Shown: one piece after another, positions 1 to 8,523 of the stretch | Layout: each line of letters opens with the position of its first letter | Position numbering within the stretch: position 1 is the first letter of the stretch | Origin: Flavobacteriaceae bacterium | Lineage (GTDB): Bacteria; Bacteroidota; Bacteroidia; Flavobacteriales; Flavobacteriaceae | Length of the DNA: 35,087 bases | Reading direction: 5' to 3' | Assembly: GCA_029942185.1 (NCBI GenBank) | Contig: JAOZTK010000006.1 | Location: forward strand, 1-35,087 | Notes under the pieces: generated by a model | The model's input: the letters and a program-made list of their open reading frames with translations, nothing else | What the model was told of the DNA's origin: nothing | The model's database searches: none | Position numbers and translations under genes: made by a program

Positions 1-45
1 ACATAGATTATTATTTTTAGAACACTTCATGCTCTAGGCATCTTT

Positions 46-100
46 GGTAGATGCCCTATAGATGCCTTATAGATGCCTTATACATACCTCATATAAATAC
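46..100. repeat. Decayed 11-bp tandem repeat
   Basis: The unit TATAGATGCCT occurs exactly at 57-67 and 68-78. Imperfect copies flank it at 46-56 (GGTAGATGCCC), 79-89 (TATACATACCT) and, strongly degraded, 90-100. About five units in total. No function can be assigned. Confidence 0.6.
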
Positions 101-188
101 TTCACGTAAAATAGTGTGTAGAAATATTATTTAGACACAGTTTTAGTCACTTTGTAAGTTTAGTTAAAGGAATTAAAAATTCTTGGGG

Positions 189-205
189 CGAACTCAGGTT
201 AATAG
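189..205 (+). repeat. Solo copy of MITE-like terminal sequence
   Basis: The 17 bases CGAACTCAGGTTAATAG are identical to the reverse complement of 13109-13125, the outer end of the left arm of the MITE-like element, and match the right arm (13368-13384) with one mismatch. No opposing arm is visible nearby, so this is probably a remnant, or one end of an element whose other end has decayed. Confidence 0.5.
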
Positions 206-350
206 TCTTATTTTTTAGCTTAGACACAATAAAGAGATATTACCTCGTTTTAATGGATTTTATCAAATAAGTAAGCAAAGGATGGCAAATAAACTGTAAA
301 AATCAAAGGGATTTGTATGTTAGCTTTTTTAGAAATTCAACGTATAAATT

Positions 351-1088
351 TTAAAAAAACCAAAGTTTTATTGCCATTAAAAGAACTACAACAATCAAAA
401 ATATCCGTATAACCTTATCTCCCTTTTTTACAGACCAACGGCTGGCAAACCAAGCCCCGGTAGCGCCACCTAAAGCGAGATACAAGCCGTATTGCCAATT
501 CACTTTCCCATAATAAGCAAAAGTGATTAAAGCACTCAGCGTATAAATTAAAACAACAACAGTTTTTGTAGCGTTGCTTTTTAATAAACTAAATTTATGA
601 ATACTATTGAGTGCTAATAAAATAAGAAACCCTGTTCCTGCTTGAATAAATCCTCCGTAAATTCCAATAAAAAAGAATACAATATTACTTAACCAAAGAT
701 TTTTTTTATCGAGCTTTTCTGGAATTAAACCAACATCTTTAGGCCTTTTAATAATAAAAATAACGACAAAAAGCATTACAATTGCTAGTATTTTATTGAA
801 AAGATCTCCTTTAATATCAATCGCTAATTTTGCCCCAATTATGGCACCAAGCAATGCGGAAATACCAAAATAAATGCTAAATGGAAAGGTATTGTAACCT
901 TTACTTTTGTAGCCTGCACTTCCAAAAATATTTTGAATAAATATAGCTACTCTATTAGTGCCATTTGCAACATTTGGAGGGAGTCCTAAAAAAATCAATA
1001 AAGGTAGCGTTAAAAGTGATCCACCACCTGCTAATGTATTGATGATACCTGCAATAAAGCCAATAAGTATAAGATAAAATACTTCCAA
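351..1088 (-). CDS. TauE/SafE family membrane permease
   Basis: A 245-residue integral membrane protein of the TauE/SafE (sulfite exporter/anion permease) family. Seen: about eight hydrophobic segments and the N-terminal family motif around residues 19-48 (NTLAGGGSLLTLP, then LGLPPNVANGTNR). A second half-motif, YGGFIQAGTGF, near residue 144 reflects the internal duplication usual in this family. Members move sulfite, sulfoacetate or other organosulfur anions, but the substrate cannot be read from this sequence and no sulfur-metabolism gene is adjacent. The gene stands alone, divergent from the secreted nuclease. A good -7 box, TAACTTTG on the minus strand at 1107-1114, lies about 20 bases before the start. 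Length is typical. Confidence 0.85.
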   Translation of the reverse strand: MEVFYLILIGFIAGIINTLAGGGSLLTLPLLIFLGLPPNVANGTNRVAIFIQNIFGSAGYKSKGYNTFPFSIYFGISALLGAIIGAKLAIDIKGDLFNKILAIVMLFVVIFIIKRPKDVGLIPEKLDKKNLWLSNIVFFFIGIYGGFIQAGTGFLILLALNSIHKFSLLKSNATKTVVVLIYTLSALITFAYYGKVNWQYGLYLALGGATGAWFASRWSVKKGDKVIRIFLIVVVLLMAIKLWFF

Positions 1089-1232
1089 TTTAAAATATTT
1101 AGTTTACAAAGTTATACATTTAATACAGGAAACTCATTTTAATACTCCGATGGTTCTACCTCACAGTAGTTTATTGAGAAAAATAACTTAATTTAGCAAA
1201 CCACTTAAGACTCTTAAAACTAAAGTAATTTT

Positions 1233-2963
1233 ATGCGATTTGGATCTTATATACTAGCAATTGTCGCTTTATTTATACCTGTATTTTCATCGGCGCAGTC
1301 AGCTCCGATTTCTATAGATGGTGTTTATACGGATTGGCCCCCAAATTTGGCAACTTTTACGGATGTTCCCGAATCAATAACGGGTATTGATCTGCTAGAG
1401 ATGCAGGTTAGTAATGATGATGAATTCCTGTTTATTAGAATCATAATAGATACGGAGATTAATTTAACATCCGATTTAGTTTCACAACATTTAATGTTGT
1501 TTATAGATACCGATGACAATCCGAGTACCGGCTATAATGCGCAGACTGGGTATGGCTCTGAGCTAGGTGTCGTGTTTAGGGAACGTCTTGCCCATTATAA
1601 CGTGTCACCCTACTCACAGGTAAGTTTTTCAGACATACAAATGCGACCGGCTCCAACTGTCACATCTAACCAATTTGAAATAGCAATAGGTCGTGATCTG
1701 TTACCCGATGGAATCAATCCACTCTTCCCATCATCGACAATCAGAATTTTGTTTAAGGATTTGGATAGTGGAGATAGTATGCCTAACACCGGAGAAATTT
1801 TTTATTATACATTTGATGAAACACCGGTTACGCCTCTTGTCCCGACAGATTTGGAGAAACAAAATGAAAATTTTATCAGAATTGTAGCATACAACACTTT
1901 GTATAATGGCTTGATAGACCCCTCTAGAGTCGCCAATTTTGAAACTATTATTAAGCTGTTAAATCCTGATATTATCGGATTTTCAGAATGTAATGATACA
2001 AATCCGGATGATATAAAAATATTATTGGATAACTGGATTCCCCTAGGAAATTCTGACGGATGGTATGTTGTCAACGATTATGGAGGAGACTTAATTACAC
2101 TTTCCCGTTGGCCCATTCTACAACATTGGCAGTCTTTATATCGACAACTACCGGTATTTATTGATTTACCTGAAAATTATAACACCGATTTATTATTTAC
2201 GAATGCACATCTTAGATGTTGTAGCGCAAATTATGAAAGACAAGAACAAGTTGATCATTATGTAGCGTTTATGTTGGATGCGCAATCGCAAGGAGGTGAA
2301 ATTGATTTGCCCCAAGATACGCCATTTGTCTATGCCGGAGATTTGAATTTGGTGGGATTTGTCCAACAATTGACCACATTGCTAACGGGAGCTATTCAAA
2401 ATACGGCAACATACGGTCAAGGTGCTCAATACGATTGGGATAATACAGATTTGATAGATCAAATATGTCGCCAAACAGATAAAAGAATGGCCTATACATG
2501 GCGACATGATTCGAGTTCTTATCCACCGGGAAGGTTGGATTTTATGATCTATTCCGATGCTGTTATGGAAACTGAAAAAGCCTTTACGCTTCAAACTGAA
2601 GTGATGCCTGCAGATCGATTGCAAACCTATGGTCTTGGACAATACGAGACGAGTAATGCTTCCGATCATTTTCCTGTAGTTACTGATTTTTCAATTAATG
2701 TTGCAGCTAGTATTTCAGAAGTAATGGACGCACATACCTCAGTATATCCCAACCCAGCAAAGGAAAATATTAAGGTGCTTTTTGATAAAATGGGTTCTTT
2801 CGACATTTATCTTTATGATTCCTGTGGCGTTATTGTCTTTGCAAAAGAGAAAGTAACTAAAGAATTCGATATAGATTTAAGGTCTCTTTCTCCGGGTATG
2901 TATTTTTTATCTACTGTAGATTTTAACGGAAATGCAACATGGCATAAAGTTATAAAAGAGTAG
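1233..2963 (+). CDS. Secreted endonuclease/exonuclease/phosphatase-fold protein with T9SS sorting domain
   Basis: A 576-residue exported enzyme. Residues 1-21 form a signal peptide (MRFGSYILAIVALF, cleavage after SSAQ). Residues about 22-195 look like an all-beta module resembling carbohydrate-binding/DOMON-type sandwiches (weak call). Residues about 213-490 carry the endonuclease/exonuclease/phosphatase fold: RIVAYNTLYNG, DIIGFSECND (metal-binding Glu), NAHLRCC, YAGDLNLVG (GDxN), LDFMIYSD and the terminal SDHFPVVTDF (catalytic Asp-His). Residues about 500-576 are a T9SS type A sorting domain opening with VYPNPAKENI and ending WHKVIKE, so the protein should be exported by T9SS and processed by PorU, encoded at 27726-31532. 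The substrate (DNA, RNA or a phosphoester) cannot be determined. Transcribed alone or with the next gene, 79 bases downstream. Confidence 0.85.
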   Translation: MRFGSYILAIVALFIPVFSSAQSAPISIDGVYTDWPPNLATFTDVPESITGIDLLEMQVSNDDEFLFIRIIIDTEINLTSDLVSQHLMLFIDTDDNPSTGYNAQTGYGSELGVVFRERLAHYNVSPYSQVSFSDIQMRPAPTVTSNQFEIAIGRDLLPDGINPLFPSSTIRILFKDLDSGDSMPNTGEIFYYTFDETPVTPLVPTDLEKQNENFIRIVAYNTLYNGLIDPSRVANFETIIKLLNPDIIGFSECNDTNPDDIKILLDNWIPLGNSDGWYVVNDYGGDLITLSRWPILQHWQSLYRQLPVFIDLPENYNTDLLFTNAHLRCCSANYERQEQVDHYVAFMLDAQSQGGEIDLPQDTPFVYAGDLNLVGFVQQLTTLLTGAIQNTATYGQGAQYDWDNTDLIDQICRQTDKRMAYTWRHDSSSYPPGRLDFMIYSDAVMETEKAFTLQTEVMPADRLQTYGLGQYETSNASDHFPVVTDFSINVAASISEVMDAHTSVYPNPAKENIKVLFDKMGSFDIYLYDSCGVIVFAKEKVTKEFDIDLRSLSPGMYFLSTVDFNGNATWHKVIKE

Positions 2964-3042
2964 TATAATTTAATTCAATTCTAAAAATTCTGCTATCTTT
3001 ACGGAATCTAAGTGCTATAGATAAATAATTGCTATTTAATAA

Positions 3043-3939
3043 ATGAATTTTTTTAATACTATAGAACGCAAAGGAGTTGTGTTTTTATTAACATTGATAG
3101 TAGTCCTACAATTGTTATATTTTTTTGTTGATTTTTCACCAAAGCAAGAAATTAGTCTTGAATCGGTTGACTATCTCAGTTTTCAAAAAGAAATTGATTC
3201 TTTGAAACAAATTGAAATTGAAAAGAGAAAGCCAAAGATATATCCATTCAATCCAAGTTTTATAACCGATTATAAGGGGCATAAGTTGGGGATGAATACG
3301 GAGGAAATTGATAAGTTATTGGCACATCGAAAAGCTGGAAAATACATTAATTCAACAAAAGAATTTCAACAAATCACAGGAGTAAATGATAGTCTATTGG
3401 CTGTAATAAGTCCTTACTTTAAATTTCCGGATTGGGTTACAAGAAAACACCAAAAGCCTAATTATAATAAAAGGTCAAGCTATGTTAATTCAAGCAGGGA
3501 TAAAGCTTATGCCAATAAAAAATCCATATTTACCGGACCAAAAACAGACCTGAATATTGCTACAGCAGCGCAGTTACAAGAGGTAAGGGGAATTGGTGTT
3601 AGGCTGGCAGATCGTATTATTAAGTACAGAGGTGTGTTACAAGGTTATTCTTACGATGATCAACTCTATGAGGTTTGGTACTTAGACAAGGAAGTTGCTG
3701 ATAGGGTAATGCAACGCTTTACGGTGATTAAAAAGCCAAAAATTCAACAAATTAATGTAAATACCGCACGTTTTAAGCAAGTACTGCATCTGCCCTATAT
3801 CGATTATGAATTGACGAAGAAAATATTTGCTTACAGAGATGAAATGGCTGAAATTCAATCTTTGGATGAACTAAAAAAAATTGACAGCTTTCCAGTCGAT
3901 AAATTTGATAGAATTAGCTTATATTTGAAAGCTGAATAG
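3043..3939 (+). CDS. Membrane-anchored helix-hairpin-helix (ComEA-like) protein
   Basis: A 298-residue protein with one N-terminal membrane helix (about residues 10-30) and three helix-hairpin-helix units. The best is at about 166-200, DLNIATAAQLQEVRGIGVRL, the ComEA-type DNA-binding signature. A weaker unit lies at about 80-125 (NSTKEFQQITGVND) and another at about 230-285 (INVNTARFKQVLHLPYID). Proteins of this kind are common in Flavobacteriia and are annotated as helix-hairpin-helix or ComEA family proteins. A role in binding DNA at the envelope is inferred from the family only. It follows the secreted nuclease and is 85 bases ahead of the acyl-CoA dehydrogenase pair. A TATCTTTA sequence at 2993-3000 could be its -7 box. 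Confidence 0.75.
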   Translation: MNFFNTIERKGVVFLLTLIVVLQLLYFFVDFSPKQEISLESVDYLSFQKEIDSLKQIEIEKRKPKIYPFNPSFITDYKGHKLGMNTEEIDKLLAHRKAGKYINSTKEFQQITGVNDSLLAVISPYFKFPDWVTRKHQKPNYNKRSSYVNSSRDKAYANKKSIFTGPKTDLNIATAAQLQEVRGIGVRLADRIIKYRGVLQGYSYDDQLYEVWYLDKEVADRVMQRFTVIKKPKIQQINVNTARFKQVLHLPYIDYELTKKIFAYRDEMAEIQSLDELKKIDSFPVDKFDRISLYLKAE

Positions 3940-4024
3940 TACAGTGTGTAAGCGCATAGTTGGCAGTTAGTTTATACAGCACCAATCTGGAAGTCTATCC
4001 ACTGTTTACAGAATATTAAAAACA

Positions 4025-5167
4025 ATGAATTACGAGATTACCGAAACGCAGGAAATGATATCTGCAGCCATACGAGATTTTGCCGAAATACATATTAGAC
4101 CCTTTATGATGGATTGGGATGAAACTCAACATTTTCCCATAGCTCTATTTAAAAAATTAGGAGAAATGGGTCTTATGGGAATTTTAATACCCGAAAAATA
4201 CGGAGGATCAGGTCTAAATTACCACGATTACATACGAATAATTGAAGAGATTTCTAAAATAGATTCATCGATAGGCTTGTCTGTAGCCGCGCATAATTCA
4301 TTGTGTTGTAATCATATTCTAGAATTTGCAAACGAAACACAAAAACAAAAATATTTGCCAAAACTGGCTTCCGGTGAGTGGATAGGTTCATGGGGTTTAA
4401 CAGAGCATAATACGGGTTCAGATGCCGGTAATATGTCGACAACAGCTAAAAAAGACGGTGATTATTATGTGTTAAATGGAGCGAAAAACTTTATAACTCA
4501 CGCCATATCCGGACATGTTGCTGTTGTTTTAGCACGAACCGGTAAAAAAGGTGATAGAAGGAATGCCACGGCATTTATTATTGAAAAAGGAACAGAAGGT
4601 TTTACTTCCGGTAAAAAGGAAAATAAACTAGGGATGCGAGCTTCTGAAACCGCAGAATTAGTTTTTAATAACTGTCGCGTACACAAAGATCAAGTAATAG
4701 GTGAGATTGGTGAAGGTTTTGTGCAAGCCCTAAAAATTTTAGACGGTGGCCGTATTTCAATAGGTTCATTAGCCTTGGGAATTGCTAAAGGTTCGCTGGA
4801 AGCTTCTATTAAATATGCAAAAGAACGAGAGCAATTTGGAAAACCTATAGTGAAATTTCAAGCGATATCCTTTAAATTGGCGGATATGGCTACAGAAATT
4901 GAAGCTTCAGAATTACTGTTGCACAAAGCGGCTTCTCTTAAAAATCAGGGTAAACGTATGACGAAAATTGGAGCAATGGCAAAAATGTACGCTTCTGAAA
5001 TGGGTGTAAGAGCAGCTACCGAAGCCATACAAATACATGGAGGTTACGGTTATACAAAAGATTTTCCGGTTGAAAAATTTTATCGTGATGCGAAATTGAA
5101 TACGATTGGTGAAGGAACCACAGAAATTCAAAAATTGGTAATTGCACGAGAAATTCTTAAAGATTAA
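4025..5167 (+). CDS. Acyl-CoA dehydrogenase, short/medium-chain type (first of tandem pair)
   Basis: A 380-residue flavoprotein that oxidises acyl-CoA to trans-2-enoyl-CoA. Seen: N-terminal helical domain with MGLMGILIPEKYGGSGL; the FAD-contacting segment SWGLTEHNTGSDAGNMSTTA (about 119-138); middle beta domain; C-terminal signatures EREQFGKPIVKFQAI and IQIHGGYGYTKDFPVEKFYRD; and the catalytic Glu in IGEGTTEIQ near the C-terminus. In butyryl/medium-chain enzymes this position reads YEGT; here the residue before the Glu is Gly, so the catalytic Glu itself is kept. Length is standard. The second dehydrogenase starts 17 bases downstream, so the pair is probably co-transcribed. Chain-length preference cannot be read. 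Confidence 0.9.
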   Translation: MNYEITETQEMISAAIRDFAEIHIRPFMMDWDETQHFPIALFKKLGEMGLMGILIPEKYGGSGLNYHDYIRIIEEISKIDSSIGLSVAAHNSLCCNHILEFANETQKQKYLPKLASGEWIGSWGLTEHNTGSDAGNMSTTAKKDGDYYVLNGAKNFITHAISGHVAVVLARTGKKGDRRNATAFIIEKGTEGFTSGKKENKLGMRASETAELVFNNCRVHKDQVIGEIGEGFVQALKILDGGRISIGSLALGIAKGSLEASIKYAKEREQFGKPIVKFQAISFKLADMATEIEASELLLHKAASLKNQGKRMTKIGAMAKMYASEMGVRAATEAIQIHGGYGYTKDFPVEKFYRDAKLNTIGEGTTEIQKLVIAREILKD

Positions 5168-5184
5168 CATAAAACAAACACAAG

Positions 5185-6327
5185 ATGGATTTTAGTTTAA
5201 CAGAAGAACATATAATGATACGTGATGCAGCTCGTGATTTTGCTCAAACAGAGTTGCTACCCGGAGTTATTGAACGTGATGAAAATGAGGAGTTTCCCGC
5301 TGAACAGATAAAAAAAATGGGTGAATTAGGGTTTTTGAGCATGATGGTAGATCCGAAATATGGAGGAGGAGGAATGGATGCAATATCATATGTTTTGGCT
5401 ATGACAGAAATTTCAAAAGTAGATGCTTCTGCAGCTGTTGTAATGTCTGTCAACAATTCGCTTGTATGTTGGGGTTTGGAAACTTATGGAACCGAAGAAC
5501 AAAAACAAAAATATTTAACAAGATTGGCTAAGGGAGAAATGATAGGATCTTTTGCCTTAAGTGAGCCCGAAGCGGGCAGTGATGCTACAAAACAGCGAAC
5601 TAGAGCTGAGGATAAAGGAGATTATTACCTTATAAATGGAACGAAAAATTGGATTACAAATGGGAGAACAGCTGCTATTCACCTGGTTATTGCACATACG
5701 CATCCTGAAAAAGGACATCATGGTATTAATGCTTTTATTGTAGAAAAAGACACAGAAGGTTTTGTAGTGGGAACCAAAGAGCGTAAATTAGGAATTCGTG
5801 GATCCGATACACATTCTTTGCTTTTTACGGATGTAAAAGTGCCTAAAGAGAATAGAATTGGAGAAGATGGATTTGGATTTAAATTTGCGATGAAAACCTT
5901 GGCAGGAGGTAGGATTGGAATTGCTGCACAAGCCTTGGGCATTGCCTCCGGTGCTTATGAAAGAGCTTTACAATATTCCAAAGAACGCAAAGCTTTTGGA
6001 AAAGAGATTAGTAAACACCAAGCCATAGCCTTTAAGTTAGCTGATATGAAAACAAAAATTGAAGCAGCCGGACACTTAATTATGAAAGCAGCTTGGGATA
6101 AAGATCAACACAATAACTATGATTTATCAAGTGCTCTGGCAAAATATTATGCTGCTGAGATGGCTATGTGGGTTACAACTGAGGCTGTACAAATACACGG
6201 TGGCTACGGATATGTAAAAGAGTACCATGTGGAACGTATGATGCGTGATGCAAAAATTACACAAATCTATGAAGGAACTTCTGAAATTCAACAAATTGTA
6301 ATTTCCAGATCAATTTTAAGAGATTAA
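5185..6327 (+). CDS. Acyl-CoA dehydrogenase, short/medium-chain type (second of tandem pair)
   Basis: A 380-residue acyl-CoA dehydrogenase, closest by eye to butyryl-CoA dehydrogenases. It has MGELGFLSMMVDPKYGGGGM, the flavin-binding segment SFALSEPEAGSDATKQRTRA, the substrate-side loop KNWITNG, ERKAFGKEISKHQAIAFKLA, VQIHGGYGYVKEYHVERMMR, and the catalytic Glu in IYEGTSEIQQIVISR. It is the same length as its neighbour but clearly diverged, so the pair is an old duplication or two enzymes of different specificity, not a recent copy. The electron acceptor (ETF) is not encoded in this window. A strong bidirectional terminator follows 16 bases after the stop. Confidence 0.92.
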   Translation: MDFSLTEEHIMIRDAARDFAQTELLPGVIERDENEEFPAEQIKKMGELGFLSMMVDPKYGGGGMDAISYVLAMTEISKVDASAAVVMSVNNSLVCWGLETYGTEEQKQKYLTRLAKGEMIGSFALSEPEAGSDATKQRTRAEDKGDYYLINGTKNWITNGRTAAIHLVIAHTHPEKGHHGINAFIVEKDTEGFVVGTKERKLGIRGSDTHSLLFTDVKVPKENRIGEDGFGFKFAMKTLAGGRIGIAAQALGIASGAYERALQYSKERKAFGKEISKHQAIAFKLADMKTKIEAAGHLIMKAAWDKDQHNNYDLSSALAKYYAAEMAMWVTTEAVQIHGGYGYVKEYHVERMMRDAKITQIYEGTSEIQQIVISRSILRD

Positions 6328-6343
6328 ACCAATTTCAAAAAAT

Positions 6344-6384
6344 AAAAAAGGCTGAAAATCTTTAAGATTTTCAGCCTTTTTTTT
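6344..6384. terminator. Bidirectional rho-independent terminator
   Basis: A perfect 13-bp stem, GGCTGAAAATCTT (6350-6362) with AAGATTTTCAGCC (6364-6376), is preceded by an A-run and followed by eight T's (6377-6384). It lies between the convergent acyl-CoA dehydrogenase gene and the leucine-rich-repeat gene and can end both transcripts. Confidence 0.92.
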
Positions 6385-6398
6385 GTCTTATTTGTAAT

Positions 6399-8450
6399 CT
6401 ATTCCGAATCACATTTATCGCTGTATTGTGCGAGTGAATTCTTATTCCAATTTTTATAAACCCCAACTCCTAATTTGGCAATATCCGGTTTATCAACAAG
6501 AATGCATTGTAAAAAATTATTCTTTTCAGCATCAAAAGTATGAATTGCTTTATTGTTCCCATTACCCATGTTTATCGTCACTAAAAAGTTGTTGTAACAT
6601 TTTACATTTTCTAAATTTTTATTCAAACTTAAATCTAGATTTTTTAGCTTGTTATCCGGACAGTACAACTGCTTTAGATGTTTTAGTTTATCGACTTTTA
6701 AATCAGTTAATTCATTACTGGCACAATAGAGGTCTTGTATCGCAAATTCTTTTGTAAATTTCAACGTCTTAAAGTGGTTGTTGTTGCAATTAAAGTAGGA
6801 TAATGAAGTGTTGTTGAGAAGATTCAATTCGCTAAACATATTGTAAGCTATTGATAATTTATTCAAATCAGTAAGATTGTCCAAAGCTAAGTTGCTTAAC
6901 TGATTATGTTCACAATCTAAAACAGTTAGCATCATCACACTATCTGTGTCTAAAGATTGCAGTTGATTATTTGCACAGTTTAGATCCTGTAACATCGGAT
7001 TGTTTAATGTAAGACTCTTTAATTGATTTGAACTACAATCTAAGGAAGTTAATTTTTTATTATGACTTATGTCAAGACTTGTTAATGCATTTTTTAAACA
7101 TTTTAATTCCAATAAATTGCCATGTAGTGTAAGCTGCAATTCTTTTATAAAATTTCTATTGCAATTAAGTAGTTTAATCTTTTCTGTTTTTGATAAATCT
7201 AAGTTGTTAAGCTTATTATCAGCAGATCGTAAGATTTCTAAATTTGGATTATGATTGAGGTCTAATTCTGGTAATTTGTTATTTGAAATATTTAACTCTT
7301 GTAGCTTAACATTAGTAGATAAGTCAATATTTGTCAACTGATTCTTATTGCAACTGAGTTTTTCAAGTTCAGTAAGTTCCTTCAAGTTTAATGAAATAAG
7401 ATTGTTATTCTGGCAGCGTATTTCTTTTAATCGAATATTAGCACTTAAATCTAAATCTGTTAATTGATTTGAATAACAGTATAAAACCTTGAGAGTTTTA
7501 AAACCTTCTATTCCTTTTAAATCTGTAATCCCCTTTTTGGACACATCCAAAAACTTGATATTTTCAATGGAAGAAGTTAATATTTCTTGATCCGGCTCTC
7601 CGGAATCATAGCCTAACTGTATCAATAATTTCTCGAAAATTTCATCGGGGATATACGTGCTACAATTAGATGAATAGCTTGCAAATGAACTCTTAAACCA
7701 ACCGCTTGCAATATCGCTTTTGGAATCGTCAATTTCAATACAGTTCAATCTTGAATTATGCGTAGCATTTACAACACTTAGGTTTTTATTATTGCCATTC
7801 TTAATACTTAAATCGAATAGTTGATTATCGTTACAGATTAATTTTGTCAATGCTTTATTCTTGCTCAAGTCTAATCTCTCTAGTTTATTACTACTACACA
7901 AAAGTTTTTCTAAATTACTTGCATTTGAAAAATCTAACTCAGCCAAATTATTATTGTTGCAGTTTAGGTAGACCAGCGATTTATTATTTACTTTCAGGCA
8001 TTCTAGTTGGTTATCTGCACAACAAACTTTTACAACAGATAGCGCGCTTGTCAAATTTAATTTTGATAATCTGTTAATACTACATCCAATAACAAGCAAT
8101 TGTTCATTCTTACTTAAATCAAGGTCGGTAATTTCATTTTGATTGCAAATAAACTCCTCTAAGTGGATTAAACTACTGATATTGACACGGGTTAATTTGT
8201 TTTTGGAACAATTGAAGTAAGTTAAAGATGTAAAATCTTCAATCCCTGTCAAATCATAAATGCCTTTGCCTGATACATTAAGGCGGGTAACCTTTAGAAC
8301 ATCTGAAGTTTTTAAAAACCCGTTGACAACTTTGTCTGTATCTATCCCTAAATCAATCAGTGCTCTTTCAAATCGAAAATCGGGAACAGCTGTTGTTTGT
8401 GCAAAAACACTTACGCTAATAAATATGAGTATTGTAATTAAAGTTTTCAT
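6399..8450 (-). CDS. Secreted leucine-rich-repeat protein
   Basis: A 683-residue protein with a signal peptide (MKTLITILIFISVSVFAQ) and leucine-rich repeats of about 20-23 residues with the pattern LxxLxCxxNxLxxLDLS. It is built as two tandem modules. Each opens with a similar segment (VPDFRFERALIDLGIDTD near residue 22; IPDEIFEKLLIQLGYDSG near 266), goes on with a repeat starting GIxDLxGIE, and ends in a Trp/Cys cap (about 238-262 and 655-681). The Cys in the LxCxxN position is typical of flavobacterial secreted LRR proteins. Many relatives end in a T9SS sorting domain; this one stops directly after the second cap (YSDKCDSE) and the terminator follows at once, so how it is retained or exported is unclear. 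Ligand unknown. It follows the PPK2 gene by 73 bases on the same strand. Confidence 0.85.
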   Translation of the reverse strand: MKTLITILIFISVSVFAQTTAVPDFRFERALIDLGIDTDKVVNGFLKTSDVLKVTRLNVSGKGIYDLTGIEDFTSLTYFNCSKNKLTRVNISSLIHLEEFICNQNEITDLDLSKNEQLLVIGCSINRLSKLNLTSALSVVKVCCADNQLECLKVNNKSLVYLNCNNNNLAELDFSNASNLEKLLCSSNKLERLDLSKNKALTKLICNDNQLFDLSIKNGNNKNLSVVNATHNSRLNCIEIDDSKSDIASGWFKSSFASYSSNCSTYIPDEIFEKLLIQLGYDSGEPDQEILTSSIENIKFLDVSKKGITDLKGIEGFKTLKVLYCYSNQLTDLDLSANIRLKEIRCQNNNLISLNLKELTELEKLSCNKNQLTNIDLSTNVKLQELNISNNKLPELDLNHNPNLEILRSADNKLNNLDLSKTEKIKLLNCNRNFIKELQLTLHGNLLELKCLKNALTSLDISHNKKLTSLDCSSNQLKSLTLNNPMLQDLNCANNQLQSLDTDSVMMLTVLDCEHNQLSNLALDNLTDLNKLSIAYNMFSELNLLNNTSLSYFNCNNNHFKTLKFTKEFAIQDLYCASNELTDLKVDKLKHLKQLYCPDNKLKNLDLSLNKNLENVKCYNNFLVTINMGNGNNKAIHTFDAEKNNFLQCILVDKPDIAKLGVGVYKNWNKNSLAQYSDKCDSE

Positions 8451-8523
8451 AGATTTTGTTTAAATAATTACCAATTAAGAAACAAATTATCATTTCCAGA
8501 ATCCTTTTTAATCGAAATCAAAT

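Larger units (their letters stand above)
1..350. other. Non-coding stretch at window start
   Basis: No credible gene is seen on either strand; all frames are short and stop-rich. The stretch lies downstream of the minus-strand permease gene that ends at 351. It holds a decayed 11-bp tandem repeat (46-100), a small hairpin formed by GGCATCT (37-43) and AGATGCC (49-55), and a copy of the end sequence of the MITE-like element found at 13109-13384 (copy at 189-205). I could not recognise a gene remnant in it. Confidence 0.6.

Noticed and set aside
130-229. Direct repeat TTAGACACA at about 130-138 and 221-229
   Set aside because: Only nine AT-rich bases in two copies; chance is a fair explanation.
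6428-6757. 109-codon open frame on the plus strand antisense to the leucine-rich-repeat gene
   Set aside because: Arises from the repetitive coding sequence of the opposite strand; no family features.
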